A stretch of DNA of 64,000 bases from Methylocystis parvus OBBP (GTDB taxonomy: Bacteria; Pseudomonadota; Alphaproteobacteria; Rhizobiales; Beijerinckiaceae), in NCBI RefSeq assembly GCF_027571405.1, contig NZ_CP092968.1, forward strand, positions 1,922,001 through 1,986,000. The letters run 5' to 3'. Shown here one piece after another: positions 49,105-58,614 of this stretch. Below the pieces are notes generated by a model. The model saw only the letters and a list, made by a program, of their open reading frames with translations. It was not told the DNA's origin and did no database searches. Each line of letters begins with the position of its first letter. Within the stretch, counting starts at the first letter, position 1. The translations under genes were made by a program, and so were the position numbers.

Positions 49105-49727
49105 AGGCCTGTCGTATCCGGCCGCGTCACGCGTTTCCGGCCGTTCCGGACAGGATGTTCCACCGGCGGATTTTGTATAAGGCGAGAATTGTTTCGACGC
49201 GCCCGTCCTCGAAGGACGCTTTGGCGCCGGCGTCGCCCTGACGTGAGCGGCTCACCTCGCCCATAGGCTGAGAAATCGGTCGCCTGAGACGAAACCGTCG
49301 CTCCCAACTCCGTCCATGCGCCCCCGGCGCGGCGATGTCACAAGCAGCGAGGGCGGCGCCTTTTGCGGATACGTCCAAGACGGAAATATTACAGAAATGT
49401 TTTTTTGCAGTGCGAAAAACTAGGGAAACAGTCGCTTAATAACATTGTCTATGCGCAAAGTTATTCGAGGATCTCGAATGAAGCTCAAGCTTGGTTATGG
49501 ATCGGCGCAACCCTCGCTTCCGATTCTCCACACGCCGAATCTGCGGCGATGAGCGCGCTTTTTCGCTCGCGTTGGATGACGCGCGCGGAACCACCCTGGA
49601 ACGCATTCTAATCGCATAGTCGATCAACATTGCGGGATGCGATCTGAAGCCGGGCCGCCCCGGCGTCGAGAGAGCGGGGGAGTCAAGTCTTCGCCGCGTT
49701 CTACGCCCTATCATAGGTGCCGCAACC
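49105..49727. other. Gene-free stretch before the SulP gene
   Basis: 620 bases in which I see no convincing gene; the open frames are short and not protein-like. An AT-rich part (AAATATTACAGAAATGTTTT near 49383) may be a promoter, but nothing can be assigned. Confidence 0.5.
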
Positions 49728-51377
49728 ATGACGATCTCCGTGACCGCTTTCGACTCCTCGCCCAAAACAGGCTTTGCAGGCCTCGCTCAAAATTGGCGCG
49801 CGGACGTCATCTCGGGCTTTCTCGTCTTCCTGATCGCCCTGCCGCTCTGCCTCGGCATCGCCATGGCGTCGGGCTTTCCTCCGCAGGCCGGCATCATCTC
49901 CGCGATCGTCGGCGGATTGCTTGTCTCGAGGTTCAACGGCTCCTTCGTCACCATCATGGGGCCAGCGGCCGGCCTGATCGTCGTGATCCTCGATTCCGTC
50001 CAGGAGCTCGGAGCGGGCGACGCAATGGCCGGCTATCGCTATACGCTGGCCGCCATCTTTTTCGCGGGGCTCATTCAAATTCTGATGGGAATCATGAAGG
50101 CGGGAAAGATGAGCGCCTTCTTCCCGTCCTCCGCGGTGCACGGCATGCTGGCGGCGATCGGCATCATCATCATGTCGAAGCAGATCCATGTGATGCTCGG
50201 CGTGAAGCCGGACGCACAGACCCTGTTCCAGACGATCGGCGCCATCCCGGCGAGTCTGCGCGACCTCAATCCGGAAGTCGCCATCATCGGCTTTCTGGGC
50301 TTGGGCATTCTGGCGCTGTGGACGCTCGTCAAAAGTCCAACGCTCAAAATGATCCCCGCGCCGCTGCTCGTCGTGCTGATCGGCATGGCGCTGGGCAAAT
50401 ATTTCGACCTCGAGGACGAACACAAATATCTCTTCCTCCCCGGAGCCGTATTCCTGCCGCATCACGAATTCACGATCGGCCCGAAATTTCTGGTGACGCT
50501 GCCGCAGAATTTTCTTGCCGGCTTCGCCTTTCCGAATTTCTCGCGCGCATTGGAGCCCGTCTTCTGGCAGCAGGTTTTCGCCATCGCGCTTGTCGGCAGC
50601 CTCGAAAGCCTGCTGAGCGCCGCCGCCGTCGACAAGCTCGATCCCTATAAGCGCGTCTCCGATCTCAATCGCGACATCGCGGCGGTCGGCGTCGGCAATG
50701 CGCTTTGCGGACTCATTGGCGGCCTGCCGATGATCGCCGAGATCGTCCGCAGTTCGGCCAACGTCAATAATGGCGCAAAGACAGGATGGGCCAATTTCTT
50801 CCATGGCCTCTTCCTGCTCGTTTTCGTCGCGCTCTTTCCCAAGCTCATTCACGAGATTCCGCTCGCATCGCTCGCGGCGCTGCTCGTCTTCACCGGATAT
50901 CGCCTCGCATCGCCGCGCGAATTCAAGAAGACGCTGTCGATCGGCTGGGATCAGCTCAGCGTCTTCGTGATCACGATCATGGGCGTTCTGGCGACGGACC
51001 TCCTCATCGGCGTTGCGATCGGCGTCGTGGCGGAGCTGCTCTTCCACTTCTGGCGCAGCATCGACTGGGGGGACGTGGTGAAGCTGAGCCGCTCGATCGA
51101 AGAAACCGAACCCGGCGTCTTCCATGTCCAGGTCAAAGGCGCGGCGTTTTTCGGCAATTATCTGGCGTTGAAGAGCGATCTCGCCTCGATCCCGGACGGA
51201 AAGACCGTCATCTTCGATTTGTCCGAAACGTCATCCGTGGATCACACGGTGATGGAAAACCTTCACCATTTTTGCGAGGATTACCGGGGCAAGGGCGGCC
51301 GGGCCGAAATCCGGGGCCTCGATAATCTCATAGCGACGTCGAGCCACCCGCTCGCCCCGCGCAAACGATACGCGTGA
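49728..51377 (+). CDS. SulP-family anion transporter with STAS domain
   Basis: A 549-aa membrane transporter. It opens with WRADVISGFLVFLIALPLCL and GIAMASGFPPQAGIISAIVG, the SulP signature. About 10-14 spans follow, with IMGPAAGLIVVILDSVQELG and VGNALCGLIGGLPMIAEIVR, and a C-terminal STAS domain (about 445-545: AAFFGNYLALKSDLASIPDG, VIFDLSETSSVDHTVMENLH). SulP proteins move sulfate, bicarbonate or other anions. Sulfate fits the upstream genes, while bicarbonate would fit coupling to the downstream proton-pumping complex; sequence alone does not decide. Confidence 0.9.
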   Translation: MTISVTAFDSSPKTGFAGLAQNWRADVISGFLVFLIALPLCLGIAMASGFPPQAGIISAIVGGLLVSRFNGSFVTIMGPAAGLIVVILDSVQELGAGDAMAGYRYTLAAIFFAGLIQILMGIMKAGKMSAFFPSSAVHGMLAAIGIIIMSKQIHVMLGVKPDAQTLFQTIGAIPASLRDLNPEVAIIGFLGLGILALWTLVKSPTLKMIPAPLLVVLIGMALGKYFDLEDEHKYLFLPGAVFLPHHEFTIGPKFLVTLPQNFLAGFAFPNFSRALEPVFWQQVFAIALVGSLESLLSAAAVDKLDPYKRVSDLNRDIAAVGVGNALCGLIGGLPMIAEIVRSSANVNNGAKTGWANFFHGLFLLVFVALFPKLIHEIPLASLAALLVFTGYRLASPREFKKTLSIGWDQLSVFVITIMGVLATDLLIGVAIGVVAELLFHFWRSIDWGDVVKLSRSIEETEPGVFHVQVKGAAFFGNYLALKSDLASIPDGKTVIFDLSETSSVDHTVMENLHHFCEDYRGKGGRAEIRGLDNLIATSSHPLAPRKRYA

Positions 51378-51411
51378 CGTCAAGCTTACGCCTCACCGCC
51401 AAGGATCATGA

Positions 51412-53409
51412 ATGCCCCTTGATTTCGCACTTCTTTGCGTCGGCGCTCTTCTGATCGTCGGCGCAGCCTCGATCTATTGGCGCGATCGAGAGGATGTCGC
51501 GCGTCTCGTCTATGGCGCGACGGGCGGGCTCTGCGCCGCGATTTTCCTCTCGGCGGTCGTGCCGAGGGGGGCGCATGCGCTCTCGACCGTTCTGCCGCTG
51601 GGTCTTCCGTGGCTCGGCATGCATTTCAGGCTCGACCCGCTCAGCGCCTTCTTTCTCGCGGTCGTCAATCTCGGGGGCGCCGCCGCGAGCGTTTATGCGA
51701 TCGGCTACGGCGCGCATGAGAAAAGTCCCATGCGCGTGCTGCCTTTCTTTCCGGCCTTCATCGCCGGGATGAATGCGGTCGTGCTGGCGGATGACGCCTT
51801 CGCCTTCCTCGTAGCGTGGGAATTCATGTCGCTCACCTCCTGGGCGCTGGTGATCTCCCAACACGACCGGAGAGAAAACCGTGCGGCGGCGTATATTTAC
51901 CTGCTGATGGCGAGTTTCGGCACGCTCTGCCTGCTCATGGCCTTCGGCATTCTCGGCGGCGCGACGGGCGCCTATGATTTCGCGTCGATCCGCGAGACGC
52001 CGAAGGATGCGTGGAAATCCGGCCTCGTGCTGGCGTTCGTCATTCTCGGCGCCGGCTCCAAAGCCGGCCTCGTCCCGCTCCATATCTGGCTGCCGCTCGC
52101 GCATCCGGCCGCGCCGAGCCATGTTTCGGCGCTGATGAGCGGCGTGATGACGAAAGTCGCCATCTACGGCTTTATCCGTTTCGCCTTCGATCTTCTGGGC
52201 GCTCCGGCCTTTTGGTGGGGTCTGCATCCGCTCGTCTTCGGCGCGGCGAGCGCCTTGGTGGGCGTGCTGTTCGCGACGGTCCAGAGCGACTTGAAGAAGC
52301 TGCTCGCCTACAGCACGATCGAGAATATCGGGATTATTTTCATCGCGCTCGGCCTTGCCCTCGCCTTCAAGGCGAACGGCCAGGCGCTTCCCGCCGCGCT
52401 CGCCTTCACGGCGGCGCTTTTTCACGTCTTCAACCACTCGCTGTTCAAGAGCGCGCTTTTTTTCGGCGCGGGCGCCGTTCTCGGCGCCACGGGCGAGAAG
52501 AATATCGAGAAGCTCGGCGGACTCATCCGCGCCATGCCGCAAACCGCTTTCGTCTTCCTCGGCGCCTGCGTCGCGATTTCGGCGCTTCCGCCCCTGAACG
52601 GCTTCGTGTCGGAATGGCTCGTCTTCCAGGCGATTCTGCTCAGCCCGTCTCTGCCGCAATGGGTTCTCAAATTGCTGACCCCGGCGGTCGGCGTGGCGCT
52701 CGCCTTGAGCGCTGCTTTGGGCGCCGGCGCCTATGTGCGCGCTTTCGGCGTCGTCTTTCTCGGACGGCCGCGCTCGCCAGCGGCGCAACAGGCGAGAGAA
52801 ACCGACAAATGGTCGCTCGGCGCCATGTCGGGCATGCTCTTCCTCTGTCTTCTCGCCGGCGTTCTGCCCAGCTTCATGATCGATACGATTTCGCCGGCGG
52901 CGATGGATTATGTCGGCGGCCGCATGCCGTCTCAGGCGGACATCGCCTGGCTCTCCATCGCGCCGATCGCCGAAAGCCGCAGCTCCTATAATGGCCTGCT
53001 CGTTTTCGGCTTCATCACCTTCTCGTCGCTCGCCGCGATGCAGACGATCAAGACCTTGTGGCCGCGCCCGGTGAGACGCGCCCCGCCTTGGGATTGCGGC
53101 TATGTCGATCCAAATCCGGCGACGCAATATACCGCGAGCAGCTTCGCTCAGCCGGTGCGGCGGGCATTGGGAGCGATCGCCTTTTCTGTTCACGAAAAGC
53201 TGGATATGCCGCTTCCGGGCGAGACCCGGCCAGCGCATTTCGCCGTCGAGATCGGCGACCGCTTCATCCAGTTCATCTACGACCCGCTCAACAAGGCTGT
53301 CTGGTACTGCGCGGGCCGGCTGAATGTCGTGAACTATCTGTCGATCCAGGAATATCTCGCGCTCGTATTCGCCGCTCTCGTCTTCCTGCTCATCATCGTG
53401 GCGCTATGA
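51412..53409 (+). CDS. hyfB: HyfB-like antiporter-type membrane subunit
   Basis: A 665-aa membrane protein of the NuoL/M/N-Mrp antiporter family. Proton-channel motifs include DDAFAFLVAWEFMSLTSWAL, AGLVPLHIWLPLAHPAAPSH, ALMSGVMTKVAIYGFIRFAF and SDLKKLLAYSTIENIGIIFI. About 16 spans. It overlaps the next gene by four bases. As in hydrogenase-4 (HyfB/HycC) it would couple electron transfer in the complex to ion movement across the membrane. First gene of the six-gene operon, 34 bases after the SulP stop. Confidence 0.9.
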   Translation: MPLDFALLCVGALLIVGAASIYWRDREDVARLVYGATGGLCAAIFLSAVVPRGAHALSTVLPLGLPWLGMHFRLDPLSAFFLAVVNLGGAAASVYAIGYGAHEKSPMRVLPFFPAFIAGMNAVVLADDAFAFLVAWEFMSLTSWALVISQHDRRENRAAAYIYLLMASFGTLCLLMAFGILGGATGAYDFASIRETPKDAWKSGLVLAFVILGAGSKAGLVPLHIWLPLAHPAAPSHVSALMSGVMTKVAIYGFIRFAFDLLGAPAFWWGLHPLVFGAASALVGVLFATVQSDLKKLLAYSTIENIGIIFIALGLALAFKANGQALPAALAFTAALFHVFNHSLFKSALFFGAGAVLGATGEKNIEKLGGLIRAMPQTAFVFLGACVAISALPPLNGFVSEWLVFQAILLSPSLPQWVLKLLTPAVGVALALSAALGAGAYVRAFGVVFLGRPRSPAAQQARETDKWSLGAMSGMLFLCLLAGVLPSFMIDTISPAAMDYVGGRMPSQADIAWLSIAPIAESRSSYNGLLVFGFITFSSLAAMQTIKTLWPRPVRRAPPWDCGYVDPNPATQYTASSFAQPVRRALGAIAFSVHEKLDMPLPGETRPAHFAVEIGDRFIQFIYDPLNKAVWYCAGRLNVVNYLSIQEYLALVFAALVFLLIIVAL

Positions 53410-54359
53410 CCTTTCTCTTTGATCTCTTCGCGCAAGGGGCCCAAATGGCCCTGGTTCTGGCGCTGTCGCCGCTTCTGATCGGCTTCACGCGCAAGGTGAA
53501 GGCCCGGCTCCTGCGGCGGCGCGGACCGCCCCTGTTGCAGCCTTGGTACGACTTGCTGCGTCTCCTGAAGAAGGAGGTCGTGCTCGCTGAGGACGCCTCC
53601 TGGCTCTATCGCGCCGCGCCTTACGTCATCTTTGCAACGACATGGGTCGCCGCCGCTCTCGTGCCGACCTTCGCCACGGGCCTCATGTTCAGCTGGACGG
53701 CCGATCTTATCGCCCTCGCCGCGCTGCTCGGCGCCGGCCGTTTCTTCCTGGCTCTCGCCGGCATGGATGTCGGCACGAGCTTCGGTGGCATCGGATCGAG
53801 CCGCGAAACCATGTTCGGCTCGCTCGCGGAGCCTGCGACGATCATGATCGCCTTCATCGTTTCGCTCATCGCCGGCTCCACTCAGCTTTCGGAAGTCGCC
53901 GCCTATATGGCGTCGGATTTCGAACTGCGCGTTTCGGTGCTTTTCGCCCTGATCGGCCTGATCATCGTCGCCATCGCCGAGAACGGCCGCATTCCGGTCG
54001 ACAATCCCGCGACGCATCTCGAGCTGACCATGGTGCACGAGGCCATGATCCTCGAATATTCAGGGCGCCATCTCGCGGTGATCGAACTCGCCGCGGCGAT
54101 GAAGTTGCTGCTCTATGTCTCGCTCATCGCATGCGTCTTCTTCCCCTTCGGCCTCGCGCGGCACGATGCGAGTCTGGAGGCGATGGGATACGGCGTCGTC
54201 TTCTATGTCGTGAAGCTCTTCGTCGCGGGCTTCCTGCTGGCGTTGTTCGAGACGTCGACCGCGAAGATGCGCGTCTTCCGCGTGCCTGATTTTCTGGGCG
54301 CCGCGCTGATGCTCGGCCTGCTCGGCACCTTGCTCGTTTTCGTCACGAGGAGCCTTTGA
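53406..54359 (+). CDS. hyfC: HyfC/HycD-like (NuoH-type) membrane subunit
   Basis: A 317-aa membrane protein. KARLLRRRGPPLLQPWYDLL and RLLKKEVVLAED form the NuoH/HycD start, ENGRIPVDNPATHLELTMVH is the family signature, and about eight spans are present. It anchors the peripheral electron-transfer arm. The start ATG at 53406 overlaps the HyfB stop, and the stop overlaps the next start. Confidence 0.9.
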   Translation: MTFLFDLFAQGAQMALVLALSPLLIGFTRKVKARLLRRRGPPLLQPWYDLLRLLKKEVVLAEDASWLYRAAPYVIFATTWVAAALVPTFATGLMFSWTADLIALAALLGAGRFFLALAGMDVGTSFGGIGSSRETMFGSLAEPATIMIAFIVSLIAGSTQLSEVAAYMASDFELRVSVLFALIGLIIVAIAENGRIPVDNPATHLELTMVHEAMILEYSGRHLAVIELAAAMKLLLYVSLIACVFFPFGLARHDASLEAMGYGVVFYVVKLFVAGFLLALFETSTAKMRVFRVPDFLGAALMLGLLGTLLVFVTRSL

Positions 54360-55021
54360 TGCAGCATCTGTCTCTCGACATCGCCCAGGTCCTCGCGGGC
54401 GGCCTGGTGCTCGTCAGCTTCATGCTGCTCTATCAGGATCGTCTCTCCGGCCTCATCAACACCTTCGCGCTCCACGCGGTCGTCCTGACGCTGTCCGTCG
54501 CCTGGCAGGCCTATGTGCAAAACGCGCCGCATCTTTATCTGACGGCGGCGATCGCCTTGATTTTCAAGGCGGCGATCATTCCGTTCAGCCTGCACGCCAT
54601 CGTCAAGAGGCTGCGCATCCATCGCACGGTCGAGGTCGTCGGCGGCATCGGGCTGACGATGTTCGTCGGCATGTTCCTGATGGGACTCTCGCTCGTCGTG
54701 ATGCTCCCGGCGACCGCAGCCGCGGATCCGCTCGCGCGGGAGGATCTCGCCTTTGCGCTCGCCATCGTGCTGCTGGGTCTCCTCATGATGGTGACGCGGC
54801 GCAACGCGGTCAGTCAGATCATCGGCTTCATGTCGCTGGAGAACGGCCTCATCCTCGCCGCCGCAGGCGCCAACGGCATGCCGCTCGTCGTCGAAATCAG
54901 CGTGGCGCTTTCGGTTCTCGTCGCCTTCATCGTGATCGGAATCTTCCTGTTCCGCATCCGCGAGCGCTTCGACACCGTCGACCTATTCGAACTCGATCGC
55001 GTGCGCGGAGAACGCCAATGA
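54359..55021 (+). CDS. hyfE: HyfE-like (NuoK-type) membrane subunit
   Basis: A 220-aa membrane protein with about seven spans. The C-terminal part IIGFMSLENGLILAAAGANG corresponds to NuoK with its membrane Glu (SLENG), as in HyfE. I use the ATG at 54359, overlapping the upstream stop; a TTG three bases earlier is in frame. It overlaps the next gene by four bases. Confidence 0.85.
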   Translation: MQHLSLDIAQVLAGGLVLVSFMLLYQDRLSGLINTFALHAVVLTLSVAWQAYVQNAPHLYLTAAIALIFKAAIIPFSLHAIVKRLRIHRTVEVVGGIGLTMFVGMFLMGLSLVVMLPATAAADPLAREDLAFALAIVLLGLLMMVTRRNAVSQIIGFMSLENGLILAAAGANGMPLVVEISVALSVLVAFIVIGIFLFRIRERFDTVDLFELDRVRGERQ

Positions 55022-56469
55022 ATTCCGAACTCTTCATGGCGTCCAATGCGCTGATTGCGATTCCCGCCGCCGCCGCCGCGATCCTCGCCTTCCAGACCGA
55101 CTACAAGCGCGCCTCGCAGATCAATTTCGCCGCCTCCGGCGTCACCTTCCTCTTCGCGCTTCTGCTCATCTTCAAGGAGCCGGAGACGGGCAGCTTTCTC
55201 TTCGTCGACGATCTCAATATCGTCTTCGTCGTGCTCTCGACCTTCGTCGGCTTCACCACAGCCGGATTCAGCGCGAATTACATTCGGCACGAGATCGAGA
55301 TCGGCAAGCTGACGCTCGGCAATTTGCGCTTTTACCACGCAATGTATCAGACGCTGATGCTGGCGATGAATCTCGCGCTGCTGGCCAGCAATATCGGCCT
55401 GATGTGGGTGTCGGTCGAGGTGGCGACGCTCACCACGGTCCTCATGGTCGGCATCTACCGCACGCGAGACTCCATCGAGGCGGCGTGGAAATACTTCATT
55501 CTGGGCAGCGTCGGCATCGCGCTCGCGCTCTTCGGCACGATCCTCGTCTATATGGCGGCGGAGCCGATCCTGGGCGAAGGCTATAACGCCATGGTCTGGT
55601 CGTCGCTCATGCAGCAGGCGTCGCAATTCAGCCCGCGGCTGCTCAATGTCGCTTTCGTCTTCCTCATGCTCGGCTACGGCACAAAGGTCGGTCTCGCCCC
55701 CATGCACGCCTGGCTGCCCGACGCGCATGCCGAAGGTCCGACGCCGATCTCCGCCGTGCTGTCGGGCCTGCTGCTCAACGTGGCGCTCTATGCCGTGCTG
55801 CGCTTCAAAATGCTTCTCACCGCCAATGCGGCGGCGATCACGCCGGGCCCGATGCTCATCGCGCTCGGCCTCGCCTCGGTCATCTTCGCCGCCTTCATGC
55901 TCTATCGGCGCGACGACATCAAAAGGCTTTTCGCCTATTCTTCAATCGAGCATATGGGCGTCATCGCCTTCGCCTTCGGCGTCGGCGGACCGCTCGCCAA
56001 TTTTGCGGGACTGCTGCACATGGCGATGCACAGCCTCACCAAATCCGCGATCTTTTTCGCCGTCGGCCATATCGCCCAGGCGAAGGGAACGCAGAAGATC
56101 GCCGACATACGCGGTTTGACGCAAAGCCATCCCCTGCTCGGATGGAGCCTCGTCGTCGGCGTGATGGCGATTTGCGGCATGCCCCCGCTCGGCATCTTCA
56201 TGAGCGAGTTTCTCGTCGTCAGCTCCGCCTTTGCGCGCCAGCCCTGGCTCGCGGCGCCATTGGCGATCGGCCTCCTCGTGGCGTTCGGCGCCTTGCTCAT
56301 GCGGCTCATCGGCATGGCGTTCGGCGAACCGTCGGAGAGCGCGTCGAGCGAGGTCGAGGCGTCCGCGCTCCCGCTCGTCGCCCATCTCGCGCTCGTGCTT
56401 CTCGCGGGGCTCTATCTGCCCTCCTATGTCGTGACCTGGTTTCAGAACGTCGCGCGATTGCTAGGGTAG
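55018..56469 (+). CDS. hyfF: HyfF-like antiporter-type membrane subunit
   Basis: A 483-aa membrane protein of the NuoN/L-like family. Motifs are GLMWVSVEVATLTTVLMVGI (with the conserved Glu), GTKVGLAPMHAWLPDAHAEG, TPISAVLSGLLLNVALYAVL, DDIKRLFAYSSIEHMGVIAF and LHMAMHSLTKSAIFFAVGHI. About 14 spans. It is the second ion-translocating subunit in the complex, giving two antiporter-type modules with HyfB. Confidence 0.9.
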   Translation: MNSELFMASNALIAIPAAAAAILAFQTDYKRASQINFAASGVTFLFALLLIFKEPETGSFLFVDDLNIVFVVLSTFVGFTTAGFSANYIRHEIEIGKLTLGNLRFYHAMYQTLMLAMNLALLASNIGLMWVSVEVATLTTVLMVGIYRTRDSIEAAWKYFILGSVGIALALFGTILVYMAAEPILGEGYNAMVWSSLMQQASQFSPRLLNVAFVFLMLGYGTKVGLAPMHAWLPDAHAEGPTPISAVLSGLLLNVALYAVLRFKMLLTANAAAITPGPMLIALGLASVIFAAFMLYRRDDIKRLFAYSSIEHMGVIAFAFGVGGPLANFAGLLHMAMHSLTKSAIFFAVGHIAQAKGTQKIADIRGLTQSHPLLGWSLVVGVMAICGMPPLGIFMSEFLVVSSAFARQPWLAAPLAIGLLVAFGALLMRLIGMAFGEPSESASSEVEASALPLVAHLALVLLAGLYLPSYVVTWFQNVARLLG

Positions 56470-56480
56470 GCGCAAAGGAA

Positions 56481-58010
56481 ATGAATATGCTCTTCACCCG
56501 CAAGGAAAAGCCGGAAGCGACGGCGCCGGGCGCCCCGGAATGCCGCCCCTGGGCGCGTCAGGACGTCGACGCCGGCGGATGGCGCGACGCGGCCGGAGAA
56601 ATCGCCGACGGCAAAGCGGATCTGCTCAGCCTCTGGAGCGACGGCGTCCGCGTCTATCTCGCATTCCTGCCGCAAGGCGCGGCGGCTCCGCGCATCGTTT
56701 CGCTCGCCTGCACGGAGGGTCGATTCCCCTCCGTCGGCGCCCTGCATCCGCCGGCTCTGCGCCTCGAGCGGACCATCGCCGATCTCTACGGTATCGAAGG
56801 CGACGGGCTGCCCGACAAGCGGCGCTGGCTCGATCACGGGCGTTGGGGCGTGCGTCATCCGGCGAACGCGCCTCTGCCGATCGAGACGGCGAGCGACGCT
56901 TACGAATTCTGCAGAGCCGAAGGCGCGCCGCTGCATCAGATCGCGGTAGGGCCCATTCACGCGGGCATTATCGAACCGGGGCATTTCCGCTTCTCGGCTA
57001 ACGGCGAAGTTGTCGTGCGGCTCGAAGAGCGGCTCGGTTTCGTTCACAAGGGAATCGACCGGCTGATGGCCGGCGCGCCGATCGCGCAGGCGGCGAAAGT
57101 CGCGGCCCGTATCTCGGGCGACAGCACGGCGGCCTACAGCTTCGCCTTCGCCCGCGCCGTCGAGGCGGCGCTTGGCGTCGAAGCGCCGGCGCGCGCCCAA
57201 TGGCTGCGCGCGCTCATTGCTGAGCTCGAGCGACTCGCCAATCACTTCGGCGATATCGGCGCAATCTGCAACGACGCGGCTTTCTCGCTGATGCTGGCCC
57301 AATGCGGCCTCATCCGCGAACGCCTGCTGCGCGCGGCCGCAAACTGTTTCGGCCATCGGCTCATGATGGACAGGATCGCTCCCGGGGGCGTCGCCGCCGA
57401 TCTTTCGCCGGAAGGCGCGCAAGCGCTGCGCGATCTGCTCGAGTGGATCAATCTCATGGTCCCGCGCCTCATAGGCCTTTTTGGCGATACGACATCGCTG
57501 CAAGATCGAACGGTCGGCACGGGCGTCCTCAGTCAGGAGCTCGCGCGCCAATATGCATGTGGCGGATATGTCGGACGCGCTTCGGGACGGGCCTTCGACG
57601 CGCGCCTGAATGTCGGCTACGCGCCGTACGACCAGTTGTCCTTCGAGATGGGCGGCTCCACGGAAGGCGACGTGGATGCGCGCGTCTGGGTGCGTTTCGA
57701 CGAAGTGCGGGCCTCGATCCAGATCGTTGAACAAATACTGGATCGTCTTCCGCATGGGCCCATCCATGTCGATGTGCCGAGCGCGCCAAGCGCGCCCTGC
57801 GAAGGCGCCGCGCTTGTCGAGAGCTTCCGCGGAGACGTCTTCGTCTGGTTGCGCATCGGCGCCGACGGCGCGATCGAGCGCGCGCATTTCCGGGACCCGT
57901 CCTGGCTCCAATGGCCGCTGCTCGAATATGCGATCAAGGGCAACATCGTCGCGGATTTTCCGCTGTGCAACAAATCCTTCAATTGCTCCTATTCCGGGCA
58001 CGACCTCTAG
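56481..58010 (+). CDS. hyfG: HyfG-like large subunit lacking the NiFe cysteine ligands
   Basis: A 509-aa fusion of a NuoC-like domain (about 1-165) and a NuoD/hydrogenase large-subunit domain. The hydrogenase motif RVCGICG is RISGDST here (Arg210; Ser212 and Ser215 replace both Cys). The C-terminal DPCxxC is replaced by FNCSYSGHDL at the very end (Cys502 is out of register). No NiFe site can form, so it should not make or use H2. The fold, PLHQIAVGPIHAGIIEPGHF and ELERLANHFGDIGAICNDAA are otherwise conserved. An ATG at 56487 is better spaced from AAAGGA. Confidence 0.9.
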   Translation: MNMLFTRKEKPEATAPGAPECRPWARQDVDAGGWRDAAGEIADGKADLLSLWSDGVRVYLAFLPQGAAAPRIVSLACTEGRFPSVGALHPPALRLERTIADLYGIEGDGLPDKRRWLDHGRWGVRHPANAPLPIETASDAYEFCRAEGAPLHQIAVGPIHAGIIEPGHFRFSANGEVVVRLEERLGFVHKGIDRLMAGAPIAQAAKVAARISGDSTAAYSFAFARAVEAALGVEAPARAQWLRALIAELERLANHFGDIGAICNDAAFSLMLAQCGLIRERLLRAAANCFGHRLMMDRIAPGGVAADLSPEGAQALRDLLEWINLMVPRLIGLFGDTTSLQDRTVGTGVLSQELARQYACGGYVGRASGRAFDARLNVGYAPYDQLSFEMGGSTEGDVDARVWVRFDEVRASIQIVEQILDRLPHGPIHVDVPSAPSAPCEGAALVESFRGDVFVWLRIGADGAIERAHFRDPSWLQWPLLEYAIKGNIVADFPLCNKSFNCSYSGHDL

Positions 58011-58022
58011 AGCGGCCGCACG

Positions 58023-58538
58023 ATGCAGAAATTCCTCCTCCAGGGCCTGTTCCGCGGCGCGCTCACCGAGCGGGCGCCTTCGCCCGACGACGCCATGCTC
58101 GCGGAAATCGGCGCGACGCTCGAAAAGACCGCGCGCGAGAAGCTCGGCCGCAGCCTCGCCATACGCGAAGTGGACGCCGGCTCCTGCAATGGCTGCGAAC
58201 TCGAAATCCACGCGCTCTCCAACGCCTTTTATGATGTGGAGCGTTTCGGCCTGCGCTTCGTCGCTTCGCCGCGCCATGCGGATGTGCTGATGGTCACCGG
58301 GCCCGTGACCAAGAATATGCGCGAGGCGCTGGAGCGGGCCTATAACGCCACGCCCGATCCCAAATGGGTCGTCGCCGTGGGGGACTGCGCGCTCGACGGC
58401 GGCGTTTTCGCCGGAAGCTACGCCTGCGTTGGTCCCGTATCGAAGGTGGTTCCGGTCGACCTGCACATTCGCGGCTGCCCGCCGGACCCCGTCGCTTTGC
58501 TCAAGGGGTTGATCGCGCTGCTGAACGCCGCGTCATAG
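58023..58538 (+). CDS. hyfI: HyfI-like (NuoB-type) iron-sulfur small subunit
   Basis: A 171-aa protein holding one [4Fe-4S] cluster next to the large subunit. Ligands are Cys55 and Cys58 in DAGSCNGCELE, Cys122 in VAVGDCALDGGVF and Cys152 in IRGCPPDP. The CxxC (not CC) matches hydrogenase-4 and Ehr small subunits rather than complex I NuoB. It is the last gene; no HyfH/HyfA ferredoxin-like subunit is found beside it. A weak stem (CTGGGAC/GTCCCAG, 58540-58566) follows, without T run. Confidence 0.9.
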   Translation: MQKFLLQGLFRGALTERAPSPDDAMLAEIGATLEKTAREKLGRSLAIREVDAGSCNGCELEIHALSNAFYDVERFGLRFVASPRHADVLMVTGPVTKNMREALERAYNATPDPKWVVAVGDCALDGGVFAGSYACVGPVSKVVPVDLHIRGCPPDPVALLKGLIALLNAAS

Positions 58539-58614
58539 GCTGGGACCGTCAGCGGTTCAGTCCCAGACCCGCGTCGAAAGCAGGCGTCGGCGCCGGCGCC
58601 GCGAAACCCGCCGC

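Noticed and set aside
49701-53238. Long minus-strand frames of 474 and 610 codons, rich in Asp, Glu, Arg and His
   Set aside because: They are antisense to SulP and HyfB. Hydrophobic codons read backwards give such charged sequences.
51412-53409. DabA/DabB inorganic-carbon uptake system
   Set aside because: There is no DUF2309 (DabA) gene beside the antiporter-type subunit, and the other subunits are those of a hydrogenase-type complex.
56442-58466. 674-codon minus-strand open frame
   Set aside because: It is antisense to hyfG and hyfI, both of which have clear family motifs.
51412-58538. Functional hydrogenase-4 or formate hydrogenlyase
   Set aside because: The large subunit lacks the Cys ligands for NiFe, and no HyfH or formate dehydrogenase subunit is present here.
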